13,120 nt of DNA, taken from NCBI GenBank assembly GCA_036721445.1, contig DAIMKZ010000056.1, forward strand, positions 1 through 13,120, given 5' to 3'. The notes beneath the pieces are model-generated. The model was not told the DNA's origin. It saw only the letters and a list, made by a program, of their open reading frames with translations, and made no database searches. Source of the stretch: UBA4055 sp036721445 (GTDB taxonomy: Bacteria > UBA4055). Position numbers and translations under genes: made by a program. Shown one piece after another: positions 6,526-13,120 of this stretch; within the stretch, counting starts at the first letter, position 1, and each line of letters starts with the position of its first letter.

Positions 6526-8210
6526 AAAAGTACGATCCTTTATTAATATTAGTATTTATACTGTCAATATATATTCTTTTTTCAAATCAGAGAATAACCA
6601 CATCGATGGATGTAGATGTTCTCAGGTATGCATCGAACTGGATCGAGACAGGCAGTATGGGTTCAGAGCAGAAACTCTCGGCAGGAGTGGCATACAGTCC
6701 CAAGACAGGACTTTTCTATGCAATGGAAGGATTGGGCATAATCGCCCCTCTGGCTTTTTTTATAAAAGCTTCAAATACATTCAGTAGTGACTCAAATTTC
6801 ATTATGTATATTTTCAATCAGTTCTTTGCGGCTCTGGCTTCAATGTTCATATTTCTTATCTTCAGATTGTTCTTAAGTGCAAGAAAGTCTTTTTTTTATA
6901 CAGCTCTTTTTGCATTGGGGACACCTCTTTTCGTACATTCAAAATATCTTCTGCCTGAACCGGTTACGCTGCTTTGTATTTCGATGTCATTTTATTATCT
7001 GCTTAGATTCAGAAGTCAAAAGGTACCTGTGTATATGTTCTTTTCCGGTTTGAGCACAGGTTATACTCTTCTGACGAGACCCGACGCACCGATCTTTGCG
7101 GTTTTATTTTCTCTTCTCACTGCCTATACAGTTTACAGAATTGCGGGAAAAGATACTGTAAGGTCATTAGTATTTTACTCAGCCGGCTTTTTAATATTTG
7201 CTGTTTTATTTGCTTTTACGAATTACAACAGGTACGGATCGTTCATGGAATCAGGATATACTTTGGACAGGAACGAAGTGAAGTCATCTCTAGAAAAGTC
7301 TCTCCCTGAAACTTACCGTAAGTTTGAAAGCGCCGCGAGACTTGTTGAGAGAGAAGATCCCACCGATGAGAATTATAAAGAAGCATTGAGATATTATAAC
7401 AGTTTTCAGTCTCAGCAGAAATTTCTGGAAGAAACGAATAAAGTACTGTCCGAGTACGGAGACAAGAATACTGCATTCTATACCAACGGTCCCCTCAATT
7501 TTATTAATGGTGTTTACCTTATTCTTTTTGCTCCGAACAGGTCGATATTCTTTTTATCTCCTTTCATGATCATCCTCCTGATCTCTTTACGGAGTTTTTT
7601 CAGAAGGTTCAGGACAGAGCTCATTCTAACAGGTTCCATTATAGCAGGTTATATTGTGCTTTACGCATTAAGAGCTCCGTTGAGTTATGCGGGAAGTGCC
7701 GCTTGGGGAGTGAGATATCTTCTTCCTGTCTATCCTGTCCTTTTCCTCAGCGTGATCTTCTATGAAAGATCGGAATTTTCACGAAAAACAGCAGTCAGAA
7801 GGACATTTTATGGTCTGTGTATTATTTCTGTGCTTTTCCAGCTGACCGGTTCAGGAGTGAACTATCAGTCTGTTCAGATGCCGCTTGAGTATAAGGCGAA
7901 ACAGGTCTACGGAACTTCCGACATGACATGGGCGCATGAATCAAGAAAAAGTATGATGACTGACTTTTCAAGCTCGCTTCTTATCAATAACATAAGAATA
8001 ATGACCGGCAATATGACTCCTGAACAAAAGGCTTACGGAGTAGAAGGAGGTCCCAACGACTGGTTCTTCTGGCAGGTACTGAAAGGTAAAGGGAGACTTG
8101 TAGAAGGCAAGGATACAGGCTCATTCAAAGCCCTGCTTTTTCTTATCCTTATTTCGGTTGCCGGATCTGCATACCTGTTATACAGATCAACATCTGCGGA
8201 GAATAAATGA
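6522..8210 (+). CDS. Multi-spanning GT-C-type membrane glycosyltransferase
   Basis: A 562-residue inner-membrane protein with about 11-13 predicted segments, for example 6-22, 98-118, 122-140, 146-163, 168-206, 214-232, 343-358, 366-384, 398-414, 427-444 and 536-555. The first loop holds an acidic pair (MDVD, 29-32), where GT39/GT83-like GT-C enzymes carry catalytic Asp. Family-like landmarks are NYNRYGSFMESGY (234-246), LFAPNRSIFFLSP (335-347) and AWGVRYLLPVYP (394-405), as seen in bacterial PMT/ArnT-like putative mannosyltransferases. A hydrophilic stretch of roughly 75-80 residues (about 250-325, many Glu/Lys) lies between these landmarks and is probably periplasmic. The enzyme would use a polyprenyl-phosphate sugar to modify a periplasmic lipid, glycan or protein. 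The start is coupled by an ATGA overlap. The fold class is fairly sure; substrate is unknown. Confidence 0.8.
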   Translation: MKKYDPLLILVFILSIYILFSNQRITTSMDVDVLRYASNWIETGSMGSEQKLSAGVAYSPKTGLFYAMEGLGIIAPLAFFIKASNTFSSDSNFIMYIFNQFFAALASMFIFLIFRLFLSARKSFFYTALFALGTPLFVHSKYLLPEPVTLLCISMSFYYLLRFRSQKVPVYMFFSGLSTGYTLLTRPDAPIFAVLFSLLTAYTVYRIAGKDTVRSLVFYSAGFLIFAVLFAFTNYNRYGSFMESGYTLDRNEVKSSLEKSLPETYRKFESAARLVEREDPTDENYKEALRYYNSFQSQQKFLEETNKVLSEYGDKNTAFYTNGPLNFINGVYLILFAPNRSIFFLSPFMIILLISLRSFFRRFRTELILTGSIIAGYIVLYALRAPLSYAGSAAWGVRYLLPVYPVLFLSVIFYERSEFSRKTAVRRTFYGLCIISVLFQLTGSGVNYQSVQMPLEYKAKQVYGTSDMTWAHESRKSMMTDFSSSLLINNIRIMTGNMTPEQKAYGVEGGPNDWFFWQVLKGKGRLVEGKDTGSFKALLFLILISVAGSAYLLYRSTSAENK

Positions 8211-9022
8211 AACACGGGATTGTTAAAATATCCGAATATAACATAGCTTTAGAAAGCAGTATATTTATAGAGCTTGAGAAATATTCTGATGAATTCATTA
8301 AGCTGCAGGAAAAACTGTTTCCGGAATTTTCAAAAAAGTGGGTAAAAGATTCCTTCCATCAGTGGAGCAGGCAGTACGAATATCCGTTCGCTGCCGAAGC
8401 TCTAAGTAATATTTTTCCGGAAAACGGCAGGATACTTGACGCAGGATCGGGCATAACATTTTTCCCGTATTATCTAAAAGAAAAATTTCCCGGTGCTGAG
8501 ATAGAATGCTGTGATTATGACCCCGCTCTTGAGGTTCAGTATTCTAGAGTTAATTCAGAAAAAGGATCTGAAGTAAAATATTTTTCTTCCGACATTAAAG
8601 GAATTGATAGAGCGGATGGATACTATTCGGTAGTCTACTGTATTTCTGTACTTGAACACACCGACGATTATGAAGCAGTTGTTAAAGAGCTTGCAAGGGT
8701 CACCAATCCGGGTGGGCATCTCATCCTAACTTTTGATATTTCGACAGACGGTTCCGCAGATATTCCTGCTCCCAAAGCCGTTGAACTTCTGGGGATCATA
8801 GAAAAATATTACGATCAGGTCCCTGAAAAAGTATTACCGGCAGAAAACGGCATGAAAGACAGTGATATTCTGACCACTAATTACATATGGGGATCTGACA
8901 GGAAACTTTTACCATGGAGATATCCGCGCCTGATGTTTTTAAAATCTCTTTCGAAAGGCCGTATCCCTAGATACATGATCAGAAATTTAGCCTGCTACTG
9001 CGGAATTTTTAAGAAAAAATAG
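8207..9022 (+). CDS. Class I SAM-dependent methyltransferase
   Basis: A 271-residue soluble protein with a Methyltransf_11-type Rossmann fold. Motif I is RILDAGSGIT (75-84), the acidic residue after strand 2 is in CCDYDP (101-106, D103), and motif IV/post region is VVYCISVLEHTDDY (142-155). Motif V is ELARVTNPGGHLILTFD (161-177). No signal or membrane segment is seen. The N-terminal 60 residues are rich in aromatic and charged residues and unlike any domain I recognise. GGAG (8198-8201) is 5 bases before the ATG, and ATGA overlaps the stop of the GT-C gene. The context suggests methylation of a sugar or lipid made by the adjacent enzymes, but the substrate cannot be read from the sequence. 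Confidence 0.88.
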   Translation: MKHGIVKISEYNIALESSIFIELEKYSDEFIKLQEKLFPEFSKKWVKDSFHQWSRQYEYPFAAEALSNIFPENGRILDAGSGITFFPYYLKEKFPGAEIECCDYDPALEVQYSRVNSEKGSEVKYFSSDIKGIDRADGYYSVVYCISVLEHTDDYEAVVKELARVTNPGGHLILTFDISTDGSADIPAPKAVELLGIIEKYYDQVPEKVLPAENGMKDSDILTTNYIWGSDRKLLPWRYPRLMFLKSLSKGRIPRYMIRNLACYCGIFKKK

Positions 9023-9031
9023 GAGACTGTC

Positions 9032-10522
9032 ATGGGCAAAAAAGTTATAATCGTCGGTGCAGGACCTGGAGGACTGACCGCGGGGATGCTTCTTGCGTCT
9101 AAAGGATACAAAGTCGATATTTATGAAAAGCAGAACGAGGTAGGCGGCAGGAATTCTTTCTTCAGACTCGGCAATTATATTTTCGATATCGGTCCCACAT
9201 TTTTTATGATGAAGGATGTACTCGAAGCTGTATTTCAAAAATCCGGTAAAAAGCTTGAAGATTTTGTTGAAGTAATAAGGCTAGATCCTTTATACAGGCT
9301 GAAATTTGCCGACGGAAGAGAGCTCTATCCTTCTCCCGATAAGGCTAAAATGAAAGAAACCATGGAGAAATTCTGTCCGGGCAGTTTTGAAGGCTATTTG
9401 AGATATCTTGAAAAAGAAAAAGTCAAATATGATAAACTGATACCGTGCCTATCTATACCATACGGAAAGCTGAGCGACTTTTTTTCGATGCATCTTCTCA
9501 AAGCTATTCCATATCTGGATGCCCATACAAGTCTGTACAGTGTGCTTTCCAGGTATTTTGAAGATCCCGACACGCGGATAGCTTTCACTTTCCAGGCTAA
9601 ATATATAGGAATGTCTCCGTGGACGGCACCCGGAACTTTCAGTATAATATCTTTTATTGAGCACGGCGGCGGCGTATATCACATTACCGGAGGTCTGAAC
9701 AGACTCTCTCACGGAATGGCTGAAGCGTTTAAGCAGCTCGGGGGAAATATACACCTGTCATCACCGGTTAAGAAGGTCATAGTTGAGAATGGGCGGGCGG
9801 CCGGCATCGAGCTGACTGACGGAAAAATCGAAAAAGCCGACTATGTCGTCATTAACGAGGATTTCGCTTACGCCATGAGAGAACTTGTTGCTGAGAAACA
9901 CAGAAAAAAATGGACGAACGAAAATCTTGCTTCCAAAGGCTATTCATGCTCTACATTCATGCTCTATCTCGGTGTTAAAAAAGAATATAAGGACATAGCT
10001 CATCACAGTATTGTTTTCGCAAAAGACTACAAGAAAAATGTTGACGAGATAACGGAAGAAATGAAATTGTCGGAAGACTTTTCTTTTTATGTCCAGAACG
10101 CCTCAGTTACCGATAAAACTCTTGCGCCCGAAGGTAAAAGCGCTATCTATGTACTCGTGCCTGTTCCGAACAATAAGAGCGGCATAGACTGGGAAGGCGA
10201 AAAAATGGTTTTGAGAGATAAGGTGATAGAAGCGCTCGAAACGAGAGGCGGATACAAAGGCATCAGGGATAACATCGAAGAAGAAAAGATAGTAACCCCG
10301 GCCGACTGGGAGAACAGCCACTCGGTATATCTCGGGGCGACTTTTAACCTCGCTCACAATGTGGGTCAGATGCTTTATTTCAGGCCGCACAACGAATTCG
10401 AAGAGTTCAGGAACTGCTACCTCGTGGGTGGCGGAACACATCCGGGCAGCGGTCTGCCGACCATCTATGAATCAGGAAGGATCTCTGCTGAAATAATCAT
10501 GAAAAAAGACGGCATTCTATAA
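9032..10522 (+). CDS. CrtI-family FAD oxidoreductase (phytoene desaturase-like)
   Basis: A 496-residue flavoprotein of the CrtI/CrtN phytoene desaturase and carotenoid isomerase family, close to usual length. The N-terminal FAD fold is VIIVGAGPGGLTAGMLL (5-21), then E32 binding ribose, then EVGGRN (36-41) and FDIGPTFFMM (51-60). The C-terminal signature NCYLVGGGTHPGSGLPTIYE (461-480) fits the bacterial phytoene dehydrogenase pattern as I recall it. Such enzymes desaturate, saturate or isomerise polyisoprenoid chains at the membrane. No phytoene or squalene synthase gene is in the window, so the substrate need not be phytoene. AGGAG (9021-9025) lies 6 bases before the ATG. Its stop overlaps the UbiB gene by one base (TAATG), which ties it to that kinase. 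The family is secure; a specific reaction is not. Confidence 0.9.
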   Translation: MGKKVIIVGAGPGGLTAGMLLASKGYKVDIYEKQNEVGGRNSFFRLGNYIFDIGPTFFMMKDVLEAVFQKSGKKLEDFVEVIRLDPLYRLKFADGRELYPSPDKAKMKETMEKFCPGSFEGYLRYLEKEKVKYDKLIPCLSIPYGKLSDFFSMHLLKAIPYLDAHTSLYSVLSRYFEDPDTRIAFTFQAKYIGMSPWTAPGTFSIISFIEHGGGVYHITGGLNRLSHGMAEAFKQLGGNIHLSSPVKKVIVENGRAAGIELTDGKIEKADYVVINEDFAYAMRELVAEKHRKKWTNENLASKGYSCSTFMLYLGVKKEYKDIAHHSIVFAKDYKKNVDEITEEMKLSEDFSFYVQNASVTDKTLAPEGKSAIYVLVPVPNNKSGIDWEGEKMVLRDKVIEALETRGGYKGIRDNIEEEKIVTPADWENSHSVYLGATFNLAHNVGQMLYFRPHNEFEEFRNCYLVGGGTHPGSGLPTIYESGRISAEIIMKKDGIL

Positions 10523-11706
10523 TGAATATCTTCAGTTTTGTTAAACTGATCCGAATGATATACGGAAATAAACCTGACATTGAAAAGATACAGAAAATGG
10601 GGCTTCTTGCTGTTAAGATCGGTCAGGTTCATGCGCTCAGGATAGATTTTCTCGAAGAGAACACATGTATTGAACTTTCAAAACTATATCGCGCCAATAC
10701 ACCTATCAGATCAGAGGACGCGCTTAAGAATATTGACAGGTCAAAGTTCTCTTTCATTGACGAAAAACCTTTAGCTACAGCCTCTGTCGGCCAGGTTTAC
10801 CGTGCAAAACTTATATCCGGTGAAGATGTCGTTATCAAAATTATAAAATCCGACTTCAAGAAAAAATTCGAAAAGGATGTGAAAGCTGTAAAAAGGCTGT
10901 TCAAATTCGTGATATTTTTCTATCCCAAGCTTGCGAGAGTTTTTGATCCGATAGGTATTCTCGAACATATCGAAGATTATACCTTAAGAGAACTTAACCT
11001 CTTAAATGAGATCGAAGGTCACGAAATACTGCGAAAGAACTATGAAGAAAATAAATATCTCTACGACCTTTCAATGATGTCATTCCCTAAGATATACAAA
11101 GAAATGAGTTCAGAAAATATTTTGATCTCGGAATATATTCCCGGTAAGACTTTCGATGAAATTTTAGATAAGGATATAAAGTACGAAGATCTGCTTCTGC
11201 TTTTCAAAATACATGGGTTCTTCATGTTCAATATTGGCACTTTTCACGGAGATATTCACCCGGGTAACCTGATGCTCTGCTGCGGAAAGATATATTTCGT
11301 GGACACGGGAGCTATAGGCTATGTAAGTAAAAGACTTAGTCACGGGCTTTTAGATTTCTTCGACGCTCTCTCTCAATATGACTACGATATGTGCGCACAA
11401 AGACTTAATGAAATGGCGGAAACTTCAATATCAGGCGACAAATTCGAGAAATTCAGAAAGAAATTCAATGTTTTGTATTCGGACTTTAAAGGAAAAAGCG
11501 TAAAAGAGGTTTCACTGACGAAAAAAATGATGGAGACTATCAAGCTCGGTGTGAACTGCGGAATGGGCTTTGAAAAAGGCATGTTCTCGATAATCAAGAG
11601 CCTTATGTTCCTTGACGGAATGGTGCTCAGGTGCAAACCCGATGCTGTTCTTCTGGAGGACATGAGGCAGTTCGTTTCCGAATTCAAAAAAGCGGAGGTA
11701 AAATGA
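10522..11706 (+). CDS. AarF/UbiB/ABC1-family atypical kinase
   Basis: A 394-residue protein-kinase-like protein. UbiB, COQ8 and ABC1 relatives support membrane prenyl-lipid synthesis such as ubiquinone, using ATPase activity. Visible motifs are KIGQ (32-35, the KxGQ motif), the Ala-rich nucleotide loop ATASVGQVYRA (85-95), Lys in VVIKII (103-108, K106), catalytic loop HGDIHPGN (242-249) and metal-binding DTG (261-263), where most have DFG. The ExD motif reads ELN (157-159), with Asn for Asp. The protein ends at 394 residues with no C-terminal hydrophobic pair, whereas E. coli UbiB is about 546 residues with membrane segments at its end. The start is one base inside the stop of the CrtI-like gene, and its stop forms ATGA with the small membrane protein gene. 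Partners are likely membrane isoprenoids. Confidence 0.9.
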   Translation: MNIFSFVKLIRMIYGNKPDIEKIQKMGLLAVKIGQVHALRIDFLEENTCIELSKLYRANTPIRSEDALKNIDRSKFSFIDEKPLATASVGQVYRAKLISGEDVVIKIIKSDFKKKFEKDVKAVKRLFKFVIFFYPKLARVFDPIGILEHIEDYTLRELNLLNEIEGHEILRKNYEENKYLYDLSMMSFPKIYKEMSSENILISEYIPGKTFDEILDKDIKYEDLLLLFKIHGFFMFNIGTFHGDIHPGNLMLCCGKIYFVDTGAIGYVSKRLSHGLLDFFDALSQYDYDMCAQRLNEMAETSISGDKFEKFRKKFNVLYSDFKGKSVKEVSLTKKMMETIKLGVNCGMGFEKGMFSIIKSLMFLDGMVLRCKPDAVLLEDMRQFVSEFKKAEVK

Positions 11707-12038
11707 ACAAAAGAGCTGTATCAGGACTGATCCTCGGAGCCGTGCTCGGAGTTTTCTGCATTATAGGGGTAAATGCTAGAATGGGCGATCAGGTTTCAGG
11801 GATGTTTCTTTTTTCGACATGGTTCAACAGGGTGGTAATGGGTCTGATGATAGGTTTTTATACTCCAGTATCAAAGTCATTAACAACTGCGGCCTTAAGA
11901 GGAGGTATTCTCGGGCTTATCGTGAGCTTCTCGCTATATTCAGCTACGGATTTTATCGACACACCCGGATTTATCGCGGGGATAGTTTACGGAATTATAA
12001 TTGATGTATTAGCCACAAGATATGGAGAAAATAAGTGA
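11703..12038 (+). CDS. Small four-segment membrane protein, unknown
   Basis: A 111-residue hydrophobic protein I do not recognise. Four candidate membrane segments lie at about 5-24, 34-53, 65-84 and 88-105, with many Gly (GLILGAVLG, RGGILGLI, GFIAGIVYG) as in tightly packed helices. Charged residues lie in the short loops and tail. The start at 11703 is chosen because GGAGG (11694-11698) lies 4 bases upstream and ATGA overlaps the UbiB stop. A longer open frame from 11631 would begin inside the UbiB gene with a Cys-rich, nonhydrophobic leader and no ribosome site. Tight coupling suggests it partners with the UbiB-like protein, possibly as its membrane anchor. Confidence 0.7.
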   Translation: MNKRAVSGLILGAVLGVFCIIGVNARMGDQVSGMFLFSTWFNRVVMGLMIGFYTPVSKSLTTAALRGGILGLIVSFSLYSATDFIDTPGFIAGIVYGIIIDVLATRYGENK

Positions 12039-13048
12039 AATTTATTGATCTTAGAAGTGATACGGTAACAAGACCGTCAGAAGCTATGCGTCAAGCTATG
12101 TACGAAGCCGAGGTAGGCGACGATGTTTACGGTGACGACCCGACAGTGAACAGGCTTGAAGCGCTTGGAGCGGAAATGCTGGGGAAAGAGTCCTCGATCC
12201 TCGCGACGAGCGGGACTCAGGCGAACCTTCTGGCTCTGCTATGCCACTGCGAAAGGGGAGATGAATATATTGTCGGTCAGGATGCTCACACTTACAAATA
12301 CGAGGGAGGTGGAGGAGCCGTACTCGGATCTATTCAGCCTCAGCCAGTGGAAACCGACGAACTGGGAAGGCTTGACTTCAATGAAGTAAAAAAGCGAATT
12401 AAACCTGACGATTTCCACTTTGCAAAAACAAAACTTTTGTGTCTCGAGAACACTTACGGTGGAAGGATACTTCCTCTTGATTACATAAAAGAAGCTTCAC
12501 AGTTCGCGAATAAGCACAAACTCAGGCTGCACCTCGACGGGGCAAGAGTGTTCAATGCCGCAGTAAAGCTCGGGATCGATGTAAAGGAAATAACAAAATA
12601 CTTCGATTCAATTCAAATATGCCTGTCAAAAGGTCTCGGAGCGCCTGTAGGTTCTCTGCTGTGTTCGTCGAAAGAAGTAATCGATAAAGCGCGCCGCTGG
12701 AGAAAAATGCTCGGTGGCGGAATGAGGCAGGCAGGAATAATAGCCGCGGGTGGAATTTATGCGCTGGAGAATAATGTTCAGAGGCTTGCTCAAGATCATA
12801 AAAAAGCCCGGATCCTTGCGGATGGTCTAAGTAAGACAGACGGAATAGAACTCAGTATGAAAGCGGTCGAAACCAATATGGTCTTCATCAGGATCATTAA
12901 AGAGACCGGTAAAGATATCGTAAAGTTCATGAAAGAAAGAAATATCCTGATCACAGGACATAAAAACATCCGTCTGGTCACCCATCTCGATGTTGAAGAG
13001 AATGATATTTCTGGAGTGATAGAAGCTTTCAGCGATTTTCTGAAATAA
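12035..13048 (+). CDS. ltaE: Low-specificity L-threonine aldolase
   Basis: A PLP enzyme that splits L-threonine or L-allo-threonine into glycine and acetaldehyde. At 337 residues it is close to E. coli LtaE. The N-terminus LRSDTVTRPSEAMR (6-19) and VGDDVYGDDPTV (27-38) are family hallmarks. H85 (GQDAHTYKYEGG) stacks on the cofactor, D168 and R171 lie in HLDGARVFNA, and PLP-lysine K199 is in LSKGLGAPVG. These match H83, R169 and K197 of E. coli. The start is a GTG overlapping the previous stop as GTGA, with GGAG (12024-12027) 7 bases upstream. It may supply glycine and, through glycine cleavage, one-carbon units, loosely related to folP upstream; it shows no clear link to the lipid genes. Confidence 0.95.
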   Translation: MKFIDLRSDTVTRPSEAMRQAMYEAEVGDDVYGDDPTVNRLEALGAEMLGKESSILATSGTQANLLALLCHCERGDEYIVGQDAHTYKYEGGGGAVLGSIQPQPVETDELGRLDFNEVKKRIKPDDFHFAKTKLLCLENTYGGRILPLDYIKEASQFANKHKLRLHLDGARVFNAAVKLGIDVKEITKYFDSIQICLSKGLGAPVGSLLCSSKEVIDKARRWRKMLGGGMRQAGIIAAGGIYALENNVQRLAQDHKKARILADGLSKTDGIELSMKAVETNMVFIRIIKETGKDIVKFMKERNILITGHKNIRLVTHLDVEENDISGVIEAFSDFLK

Positions 13049-13120
13049 ATTTCAATCCGATCATATGGGCTCTAAATAGAGATGGTATCCACCCAAGTTT
13101 AATTTGTCTTACTCAATATA
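13049..13120. other. Intergenic tail after the operon
   Basis: These 72 AT-rich bases have no start codon with a lasting open frame on either strand. A small stem (CTCTA at 13070-13074 with TAGAG at 13077-13081) sits between TGGG and CCCA runs. It has no following T-run, so it does not qualify as a Rho-independent terminator. Confidence 0.5.

Noticed and set aside
9394..9754. Antisense open frames opposite the CrtI-like gene (minus strand).
   Set aside because: Composition is unlike a real protein and the plus-strand protein is convincingly conserved.
11631..11702. A 24-residue N-terminal extension of the small membrane protein.
   Set aside because: It overlaps the end of the UbiB-like gene, lacks a ribosome site and adds a nonhydrophobic Cys-rich leader; the ATGA start with GGAGG at 11703 is better.
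13066..13094. Possible terminator hairpin (TGGG/CCCA with CTCTA/TAGAG).
   Set aside because: The stem is short and AT-rich with mismatched middle and no T-run.
1..13120. CRISPR arrays, tRNA or rRNA genes, insertion sequences and riboswitches.
   Set aside because: No regularly spaced repeats, cloverleaf-like sequence, transposase or terminal inverted repeats were noticed; gene-dense coding leaves room only in the 140-386 spacer and the tail.

Overview
The window looks like chromosomal DNA from an uncultured Gram-negative bacterium. The support is a lipobox lipoprotein, a MORN-like/TPR secreted protein, a MoxR ATPase, moderately AT-rich DNA, and arginine codons that are mostly AGA/AGG. An FCB-group or candidate-phylum origin (for example Delongbacteria- or Cloacimonadota-like) is plausible. 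That placement is an impression from gene style and was not tested.

Layout. Bases 1-139 (minus strand) hold the start of a lipoprotein gene that runs off the left edge. Bases 140-386 are a divergent promoter region, with sigma70-like hexamers facing both ways and an imperfect 18-base direct repeat. From 387 to 13048 twelve plus-strand genes are packed with no gap above about 22 bases, and eight of the eleven junctions overlap (TAATG, ATGA, GTGA, CTGA and one 11-base overlap). This reads as one long operon. The last 72 bases carry no gene and no convincing terminator.

The order is: a secreted MORN-like/TPR protein, MoxR ATPase, hypoxanthine phosphoribosyltransferase (hpt), FtsH protease, dihydropteroate synthase (folP), GT2 glycosyltransferase with C-terminal membrane segments, a large GT-C-like membrane glycosyltransferase, SAM methyltransferase, CrtI-type FAD oxidoreductase, UbiB/ABC1 atypical kinase, a small four-segment membrane protein, and L-threonine aldolase.

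The first half is housekeeping: purine salvage, membrane protein quality control and folate synthesis. The hpt-ftsH-folP order is a known bacterial arrangement. The second half (about 5596-12038) is an accessory-looking cassette centred on membrane lipids and polyprenoids. A membrane-tethered GT2 next to a GT-C enzyme is the usual layout for charging a polyprenyl phosphate with a sugar and then transferring it. A CrtI-family enzyme and a UbiB-family kinase are both polyprenoid-linked and are translationally coupled here. The UbiB protein lacks the usual C-terminal membrane pair and is coupled to a small membrane protein that could supply an anchor. The best candidate for an undescribed system is this GT2/GT-C/methyltransferase/CrtI/UbiB/small-membrane-protein block, possibly a modified polyprenoid or glycosylated isoprenoid lipid pathway. 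The function is inferred from families and coupling.
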